A DNA stretch of 64,000 nucleotides from Bradyrhizobium oligotrophicum S58 (GTDB lineage: Bacteria > Pseudomonadota > Alphaproteobacteria > Rhizobiales > Xanthobacteraceae), in contig NC_020453.1 in NCBI RefSeq assembly GCF_000344805.1, positions 744,001 to 808,000 on the forward strand, given 5' to 3'. The notes under the pieces were generated by a model. It did not search any database, was not told the DNA's origin, and saw nothing but the letters and a program-made list of their open reading frames with translations. A program made the translations under genes and the position numbers. Below are positions 58,231 through 64,000 of this stretch, piece by piece (position 1 is the first letter of the stretch; each line of letters starts with the position of its first letter).

Positions 58231-61200
58231 TCAGCGCGGTGCTGTCGCAGCCGCGCGCTTCGCCAGCGCCGCCTTGGCCGCCGCGGCCTTGGCGATCGCC
58301 TGCGTGCCGTCCCAGCCGCCGGCCGGTGCCGGGACATTGATCGCGTCGTCGGGCTGCGGTTCGACCGTAAACGTCTGGATCGCGAGCTTGGCAGCCGCCA
58401 GCGACTGCGCATCGAGCCGCTTGGCCACGTCTTCGCGCTTGCGCCCGGCGTCGGCATCGCCCTGGGCGGCGGCGAGGCTGAACCATTTGTAGGATTCGGC
58501 GAGGTTCTGCTCGACGCCGATGCCGCGGGCATAGAGGATGCCGAGGTTGAATTGGCTGTCGGCCACGCCCCGCTCGGCCGCCTTGCGGAACCATTGCGAG
58601 GCGCTCTTGTAGTTGGCGCCCTTGCCGCCGCCATCCGCGTCCAGCACAGCGAGATTGTGCATCGCCTTGGCGCTGCCGCGCTCGGCGGCCACGACATAAT
58701 AACGGCGCGCGATGTCGGCGTCCTTCTTCACGCCGAGACCCTTCTCGTAGAACGTGCCGAGACGGAACACGGCCGGGATAAGTCCCGCTTGTGCCGCGCG
58801 GTCATACCATTTCGCGGCTTCCTCGTAGTTGGCGGCGATGCCCTTGCCCTCGGCAAAGCGGACGCCGACCTCGTAGGCCGCGGTCGGATCGCCCCTGAGG
58901 GCGGCATTGCGCAGCGCCATCCCGCCGACGGCATCGGGCAGTTTTTCGGACGCCGGCACCTGCACGAGGCCGAGCCTCTGGCCGTTGGCAGCGGTCGGAA
59001 TCGTGCCGGTGATGTCGCTTGCCGCAGCGGCGGCCGGTTTCTCCGCCTCCTGCGGGATCGCGAGCATTGCGATCGTCTCCGCCTCCGTCGGCATGGCCCT
59101 GTTGTAGGACTGACGATCGATCGGGGTGGGGGAGGTCAGGGACGGCACGCTCTGGTCCGGCGTCGCCGGTCGCGGCGACAGGCTGGGCGTCGCCGACGGC
59201 ATCTGCGCGCGCGGCGCCTCGCCCTGGGTCTCCATCGGGGAGACAGGCGGTGGCGTGCTGCCGGAGTCGAGCAGCGACATGGCAAATTTGAAGGTGCCCA
59301 GCACGATCACGACGACGCTGGCGCCGACCAGAAGCGAACGGATCTTCGATCCGATGGTCGAGACCTCCTCGTCACCCTCGGCCGTGAGGGCAATCGTCGG
59401 CTTGTCCTTGGTCTTGGTCTTCGCAGGCTCCTTGGGCGCTTCCTTGAAAACCTCCTTGGGAGTTTCCCTGGCGACGTCCTTGGCCGGCTCCTTGGCCTTC
59501 TCCTTCGGCTTGTCCTTCTTCGTCTTCTTGGCGTCGACGGGCTGCGAGGCGGCCGCGGCCTGTGCGGCGCGCCGGGCGGCGGCGATGAAGCTCGAAGTGG
59601 ACACCGGCTCGCGCTTGCCCGCCGGAAGCTCGCTCAGGGCATCCTCGGATGCTGCGATCCGTTCGGCAGGAGAAGCGGTCCGGCCGGGCGGGCGGGTGCC
59701 AGGTTCGAGCGAATGATCCGGTGGCAACTCAGGGACCAGCGCCGCAGGGCGCGCCGCCTGGACCGCCTGAGCCGCATGGGGCTCCAGGATGTCCGCGATG
59801 GCTTTGGGCGGGATCGGCGGCGGCACAGGGGCTGCCGGTGCCGTCGCGACGTGGAAGTCACGCGGCGCCGCGGCGAAGGCGGATGGGCTTGCGGCCGCAT
59901 TGACGATGTGGGCGGCCGGCTGCGCGGCTGCAGGATTCGGCAGTTCCGGCCGGTAGGCTGGCTCGGCCTTGACTGGCTCCACATAGGCCTGTGGCGCCGG
60001 CGCGCGGGCGGCCGGCATCGGCGCTTCGATCGGGGGGGCCAGGGGCGGCAGGACAGCCGGCTGGGTGGTCGTCGCGCGCACGTTGCGCAGGTCGCCCTCG
60101 ATCATGGCGAGGCGGTCGACGACATGGCCGAGCGTGTTGTGAACCGCTTCCAACGAATCCTGGGTGTTGCGGTCGGTCTCGGTCTGGCTGAAGCGGATGT
60201 CGGACAACTCGCGCTTGACCATGTCGACCAGGCCGGTGTCGTGCGACGCGTCGCGCTGCGACCGGCTCTCGGACAGAGCGGCGAACGTCGCCTGCTGCCG
60301 CTCGAGATAGCGCAGGATGTCCTGCAGGCCGTCCTCGACCCGGGACATGTTGCCGCCGCGCGGATCATTGGCGGCTTCCAGCCGCTCCAGCAGATAGCTG
60401 ATCCGCTGCTCGAGATGCGTGATCGCGGACGAGCCGTCATTGCCGACCTGCAAGCGGTCGATGCGGTCGGAGAGGCCGCGCAGCGCGTCCTCGATCTGGG
60501 CGGTGTTGTCGGGCGCGTGAGCCGGCTGCTCGCGGCTCTCCAGGGTCGAGGTCAGCGCCGCGATGCGCTGCTCGAGCGCCGCGAAGGAATCGTGGAAGGC
60601 GTCGTGATTGTCGCGCGCCTGCGTGACCTGATCGACCTTCGACGACAGCTGCCGAAGATCGTCCGACAGCCGTTCCAGCGCATCGTTGGAGGCGACGTTG
60701 GCGACGATGGCGCGCAACGCGGCGATCGCGCTCTCCAACTGCTGCACCGTGCCGGGATCGTCATTGGTGCGCAGGATGAGGTCGAGCTTGGCACCGAGAT
60801 TGCGGATCGCCTCGTCATAGACGGCCAGCTGCTCGGCGGGCTTGAGCGTCCCCACGACCTCGCGGATGTCGGTCAGCGCGCGTTCGATGCCGGCCAGTGC
60901 CTGGCCATCGACTCCGCTCTGGCGGTTCTCGTCGATGCGGTGCGACAGCGAGCGAATCTCGTTCTCGATCGATTCGATCGCCCGCCGCGGCATCGCCTCG
61001 GTGATCGCAAGGCGGATTTCGGCGAGTTCGGTGCGAAAGCCCGCGATCGACTGCTCGATACCGTCCTCAGGCCGGTGCAGGGCCTCGATCTGGCTCGTGA
61101 TCTTGAGCAGGTGCCGTTCGAGCAGCGAGAAATCCGGGCCGGGTGCTGGCTGCGGGGCCACCTGCGGCGCGCTGATCGGTGTCATCAGCGGCGCTGCGGC

Positions 61201-61767
61201 GGGCGCCATGGCAGGCGCCGTCGGCGGCGCCTGATGCGGCGGCAGTGTGCGCGCATTGTCGAGCTCGCTCTGCCGGGCGCTGATCTCGGCCACGGCCACA
61301 TCGAACGAACCGGCGCTGAGCGGCTGCGCGGGACGATAAAGCTGCGCGGCGGCGCGCTCGACGCCATCGGGACCACGATAGCGCTCGTCGGGAGCCGATT
61401 TGCGCATCGGCGTCGAGATCTGCGACAGCCGGGCATCGAGCCGTGAGATGGCGTCGTTGAGCTGGCGCGCTACGCCTTGCTCATCGCGTGGAGCGTCCTT
61501 GCGTGCTCCGGGGCGCGACATGTGCTCGATCTGGCGGGCAATCGAATCGAGTCGCTGATGGATGTCGGCGACCTCGCGGGTATCGCGATTGACCGGCGGC
61601 GTGCTGCGCGGCGCGGGGCTGCCGCGGAAGTCGGGCGGCGCAGTTGCGCCGAGCGTGGAGTTGATCCAGTCGTTCAGCGTCATGCCGGCGCGTTGCGCCG
61701 CAGCCTCGGCCCTTTCGCGGACGGACGGGTCGATGCCTTCATTACTCCACGGTACGCGCGAATTCAT
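58231..61767 (-). CDS. PodJ-like polar localization protein with Sel1 repeats
   Basis: 1178 residues. N-terminal basic segment MNSRVPWSNEGI is typical of rhizobial PodJ/Sel1 proteins. Long heptad-rich coiled-coil regions run from about 215 to 610. A proline/alanine-rich and Lys/Pro/Glu-rich stretch (about 610-800) follows. One membrane helix near residues 812-835 separates this cytoplasmic part from a periplasmic domain with four Sel1 repeats (about 960-1115). In Caulobacter, PodJ organises the new pole; here a similar role in polar assembly is inferred. The ATG at 61767 gives the family start. Opposite-strand frames over 3 kb are shadows. Confidence 0.85.
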   Translation of the reverse strand: MNSRVPWSNEGIDPSVRERAEAAAQRAGMTLNDWINSTLGATAPPDFRGSPAPRSTPPVNRDTREVADIHQRLDSIARQIEHMSRPGARKDAPRDEQGVARQLNDAISRLDARLSQISTPMRKSAPDERYRGPDGVERAAAQLYRPAQPLSAGSFDVAVAEISARQSELDNARTLPPHQAPPTAPAMAPAAAPLMTPISAPQVAPQPAPGPDFSLLERHLLKITSQIEALHRPEDGIEQSIAGFRTELAEIRLAITEAMPRRAIESIENEIRSLSHRIDENRQSGVDGQALAGIERALTDIREVVGTLKPAEQLAVYDEAIRNLGAKLDLILRTNDDPGTVQQLESAIAALRAIVANVASNDALERLSDDLRQLSSKVDQVTQARDNHDAFHDSFAALEQRIAALTSTLESREQPAHAPDNTAQIEDALRGLSDRIDRLQVGNDGSSAITHLEQRISYLLERLEAANDPRGGNMSRVEDGLQDILRYLERQQATFAALSESRSQRDASHDTGLVDMVKRELSDIRFSQTETDRNTQDSLEAVHNTLGHVVDRLAMIEGDLRNVRATTTQPAVLPPLAPPIEAPMPAARAPAPQAYVEPVKAEPAYRPELPNPAAAQPAAHIVNAAASPSAFAAAPRDFHVATAPAAPVPPPIPPKAIADILEPHAAQAVQAARPAALVPELPPDHSLEPGTRPPGRTASPAERIAASEDALSELPAGKREPVSTSSFIAAARRAAQAAAASQPVDAKKTKKDKPKEKAKEPAKDVARETPKEVFKEAPKEPAKTKTKDKPTIALTAEGDEEVSTIGSKIRSLLVGASVVVIVLGTFKFAMSLLDSGSTPPPVSPMETQGEAPRAQMPSATPSLSPRPATPDQSVPSLTSPTPIDRQSYNRAMPTEAETIAMLAIPQEAEKPAAAAASDITGTIPTAANGQRLGLVQVPASEKLPDAVGGMALRNAALRGDPTAAYEVGVRFAEGKGIAANYEEAAKWYDRAAQAGLIPAVFRLGTFYEKGLGVKKDADIARRYYVVAAERGSAKAMHNLAVLDADGGGKGANYKSASQWFRKAAERGVADSQFNLGILYARGIGVEQNLAESYKWFSLAAAQGDADAGRKREDVAKRLDAQSLAAAKLAIQTFTVEPQPDDAINVPAPAGGWDGTQAIAKAAAAKAALAKRAAATAPR

Positions 61768-61953
61768 GTCTCGTCCGGTTCCGCTTCCAGCGCTCCACCA
61801 AGCGCCTCCAGCCTCCCCACGCGCCCCGGACATGAACATGAACGGGTCCGCGCAGATCGTCTGCTCCAGGTCCCGACTTTTGACTTTTACGGTAAATAAC
61901 GCGTTAAGTTTACCGCTGGCGCGGTCAGAAGTTTTGCTGTCGCATGGCGCGTA

Positions 61954-62544
61954 TCAGCCGGCATTTTCGCGCGATGATGCATCGAGCGGCCGCACGCTGC
62001 TGCTGCTACTCGTGATGGCCGACAAAGCAGTGATGGCTTCCTCGCACCATTCCGCCACCATCCGCTCGTGGCGCAGCCCGAGGCGAAGGTTGAGCAGCTT
62101 GCCGAGGTCGGCCGGCGCGGCGCTGCCGTCGGGAAAGCGCTTCTGCAGGATGCGGTCGTAGCGGTCGGCGCGATCGCGATGATGTTCGAGCCGCGCCATC
62201 AGGTCGGCACGCAGCGGCGCAATGTCGGTGGCACCCAGCGCGTAGAGGCGGACCAGGAGATCGTCCTTGGTCGAGGCCGGCACGCTGGGCCGCGCGGCCC
62301 AGTTCCGGAAGGCGGCGCGGCCTTCCGGCGTCAGGGTGTAGACGAGCTTGTTCGGCTTGCCGGTCTGTACCACCTCGCGGCCCTGGATGTAGCCGCGGTC
62401 GCGCAGCCGCGACAGCTCGCGATAGATCTGCTGGTGGTCGGTCTTCCAGAAGAACCCGATCGAGGAGTCGAACGTCTTGGCGAGCTCGTAGCCCGTCATC
62501 GGATGTTCAGTGAGGCAGGCGAGGATCGCGTCGCCAAGGGCCAT
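61954..62544 (-). CDS. PadR family transcriptional regulator
   Basis: 196 residues. It begins LGDAILACLTEHPMTGYELA with the winged helix QQIYRELSRLRDRGYI, standard PadR text, and ends in the helical Vir-like C-terminal domain (about 95-180). PadR proteins usually repress phenolic-stress or efflux genes. It is divergent from an NTF2-like gene, and a 32-bp palindrome lies between them. The ATG at 62544 gives the family start, although no clear ribosome site is seen. Confidence 0.9.
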   Translation of the reverse strand: MALGDAILACLTEHPMTGYELAKTFDSSIGFFWKTDHQQIYRELSRLRDRGYIQGREVVQTGKPNKLVYTLTPEGRAAFRNWAARPSVPASTKDDLLVRLYALGATDIAPLRADLMARLEHHRDRADRYDRILQKRFPDGSAAPADLGKLLNLRLGLRHERMVAEWCEEAITALSAITSSSSSVRPLDASSRENAG

Positions 62545-62594
62545 GGCCGGAAAATGCTCCCGTTTTTCTGATCGTGTTCTGCCCCGCTCCACGC

Positions 62595-62634
62595 TTGACA
62601 TTATGCACACTGGCGCATATGCGTCAATGTGCAT
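62595..62634. promoter_or_regulatory. PadR operator overlapping divergent promoters
   Basis: A 32-bp imperfect palindrome (62603-62634; outer ATGCACA/TGTGCAT, centre CGCATATGCG; 28 of 32 positions symmetric). Plus strand: TTGACA at 62595-62600, 17 bp, then TATGCG. Minus strand: TTGACG, 16 bp, then CATAAT. The operator thus covers both candidate promoters. Confidence 0.75.
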
Positions 62635-62681
62635 ATGGGGTGGATGTGGTGCTGGCCTGTTCCGCCCCGAGGAGACGCCCA

Positions 62682-63080
62682 ATGACAATGACCGGCCTCG
62701 ATGGATGGTACGGCTATATGAGGTCTCACGATCTCGGCGCGCTGTGGGAGCTGCTGCACCCCGACGCCGTGTTCGAAAGTCCCGTCGTGCACACGCCGCA
62801 GCGCGGCCGCGACATCACCTTCAAATATCTCGCGAGTGCTGAGAAAGTCCTAGGCGGTCCGGGATTCAAGTATGTCGGCGAATGGCGCAGCGCCACGGGC
62901 GCGGTGCTCGAATTCGAGAACGAGATCGAAGGCATCAGGCTCAACGGCGTCGATATCATCACATTCGACGACGCCGGTCGGATTACTCACTTCAAGGTGA
63001 TGGTCCGCCCGCTCAAGGCGATCAATTTGCTGCACCGCCTCATGGGCGAACAACTGGCCGCGATGAGCAAGCCGTCCTGA
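62682..63080 (+). CDS. NTF2-like/SnoaL-like family protein
   Basis: 132 residues with the cone-fold pattern: WYGYMRSHDLGALWELLHPD, AVFESPVVHTPQRGRDI, a central VGEWRSATGAVLEFENEIEG, and VDIITFDDAGRITHFKVMVRP. The ligand or reaction is unknown. GGAG eight bases upstream fixes the ATG at 62682. It is divergent from PadR and probably repressed by it. The following acyl-CoA dehydrogenase may be transcribed separately. Confidence 0.87.
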   Translation: MTMTGLDGWYGYMRSHDLGALWELLHPDAVFESPVVHTPQRGRDITFKYLASAEKVLGGPGFKYVGEWRSATGAVLEFENEIEGIRLNGVDIITFDDAGRITHFKVMVRPLKAINLLHRLMGEQLAAMSKPS

Positions 63081-63209
63081 CGTGACCACCAGCCGCAATG
63101 TGACGGCTGCCGCAAACCCGCAGAAATCCGCTACAGTCCGCGGCCTGCATTGCCTGCCGCGTCCGTGAATTTCCCGTCTGAAACTTCAGCCTTCCTGCCG
63201 GAGACGCCA

Positions 63210-64000
63210 ATGCCGATCTACAAAGCCCCCGTGGAAGATGTGACCTTCCTGCTCAACGACGTGTTCCAGATCGACCGCTACGACAATCTGCCGGGCTTCT
63301 CCGATGCCTCGGCCGACGTCCGCGAGGCGATCATTGGCGAGGCGGCCAAGCTCGCCGAAGAGGTGCTGCAGCCGCTCAATCGCGTCGGCGATCTCGAAGG
63401 CTGCAAGCGTCACGACGACAGCAGCGTGACTACGCCGAAGGGCTTCAAGGAAGCCTACAAGCAGATCGTCGAGGGCGGCTGGCTCGGCCTGTCGGCGCCG
63501 ACGGAATATGGCGGGCAGGGCCTGCCGGTGACGCTCAGCCAGACCGTCAACGAATTCCAGTGCTCGGCCAACATGGCGTTCGCGATGTATGGCGGCCTCA
63601 CCATGGGCGCGACCGCGGCGCTCATCGTGCATGGCAGCGAAGAGCAGAAGAAGACCTATGTGCCGAAGATGGTCGCCGGCGAGTGGACCGGCACCATGAA
63701 CCTGACCGAGCCGCATTGCGGCACCGATCTAGGTCTCTTGCGCACCAAGGCGGTGCGCCAGGCCGACGGCAGCTTCAAGATCTCCGGCACCAAGATATTC
63801 ATCTCGGCAGGCGAGCATGATCTGGCCCCCAACATCATCCATCTCGTGCTCGCCCGCATCGAGGGCGCGCCCGCCGGCATCAAGGGCGTGTCGCTGTTCG
63901 TCGTGCCGAAATTCATGGTCAATCCGGACGGCACCGTCGGCGCGCGCAACGGCGTCGCCTGCGGCTCGATCGAGCACAAGATGGGCATCCACGGCAACTC
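63210..64000 (+). CDS. Acyl-CoA dehydrogenase, N-terminal part
   Basis: The gene runs off the right edge; 263 codons are visible. It starts [19 protein letters not shown], the special N-terminal extension of the large acyl-CoA dehydrogenases that include DmdC-type and AidB-like enzymes. The flavin-domain motif [13 protein letters not shown] and the following [10 protein letters not shown] are in the expected places. It probably oxidises acyl-CoA esters with electron transfer flavoprotein as acceptor. GGAGA upstream sets the start. The C-terminal catalytic base is outside the window. Confidence 0.9.
   Translation, partial: MPIYKAPVEDVTFLLNDVFQIDRYDNLPGFSDASADVREAIIGEAAKLAEEVLQPLNRVGDLEGCKRHDDSSVTTPKGFKEAYKQIVEGGWLGLSAPTEYGGQGLPVTLSQTVNEFQCSANMAFAMYGGLTMGATAALIVHGSEEQKKTYVPKMVAGEWTGTMNLTEPHCGTDLGLLRTKAVRQADGSFKISGTKIFISAGEHDLAPNIIHLVLARIEGAPAGIKGVSLFVVPKFMVNPDGTVGARNGVACGSIEHKMGIHGN

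Noticed and set aside
58204..61446. Open frame of 1080 codons on the plus strand
   Set aside because: Arg/Gly/Leu-rich antisense shadow of the PodJ-like gene in GC-rich DNA, with no family resemblance.

Overview
The window is chromosomal DNA of a high-GC alphaproteobacterium of the order Rhizobiales, most likely Bradyrhizobium or a close relative. The evidence is GcrA (the CcrM-linked cell-cycle regulator), a class I lysyl-tRNA synthetase, a SAM-II riboswitch in front of metZ, a PodJ-like polarity protein, the long form of dCTP deaminase, BoxB, and several families of short palindromic intergenic repeats of the kind that litter Bradyrhizobium genomes. Genes are dense and mostly housekeeping or accessory metabolism. 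No phage, plasmid or CRISPR genes were found.

Layout. 1-8.3 kb: the end of boxB, an SDR oxidoreductase, a polysaccharide deacetylase, an OmpA-like protein with a small membrane partner, a YbhN-like membrane protein, a PhoR-like kinase and gcrA. 8.7-12.3 kb: argD-argF-hslO. 12.4-14 kb: a TetR regulator divergent from an epimerase, with twin operators between them. 14-19 kb: a repeat-filled kilobase, apaG, then an opgC-SGNH-SGNH operon. 19-24.9 kb: metZ with its SAM-II riboswitch, dcd, a MATE exporter, and SRPBCC, VOC and AraC genes. 25-32.8 kb: an alkyl-DNA repair methyltransferase, an SPW protein, tRNA-Gly(CCC), a long-chain acyl-CoA synthetase, small exported proteins, SCO1 and a periplasmic binding protein. 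33-36.8 kb: lysK carrying a mobile in-frame tail (below). 37-42 kb: carbonic anhydrase, DUF952-pyrD, a second MATE exporter, an MBL hydrolase and a DUF6460-like protein. 42.3-52.5 kb: the ligase-associated DNA-repair set (ligase, exonuclease, Lhr-core helicase, PdeM), split by a methyltransferase, a periplasmic binding protein and a 1.2-kb repeat cluster. 52.6-64 kb: LysR/EamA/MBL, TIGR02186-TauE, a ClpP-like membrane protein, a PodJ-like protein, PadR divergent from an NTF2-like gene, and the start of an acyl-CoA dehydrogenase.

The most striking object is at 33020-36764. A complete class I LysRS (547 residues) runs, without its stop codon, into about 607 residues encoded by visibly AT-richer DNA. 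That tail ends in an RNxxxHG motif like DUF4209 and HEPN-type RX4H motifs. Just downstream lies a second copy of the last 215 bp of lysK with its normal stop codon, differing from the first only at synonymous positions. This looks like a small element that integrates at the 3' end of an essential gene, keeps the enzyme whole and expresses its cargo as a C-terminal fusion. A putative RNase-like domain tethered to a tRNA synthetase is a good candidate for an undescribed defence or toxin system.

A second theme is palindromic repeats inside genes. The ATP-dependent ligase and the Lhr-core helicase, partners in one repair pathway, each carry an in-frame insertion from the same repeat family.
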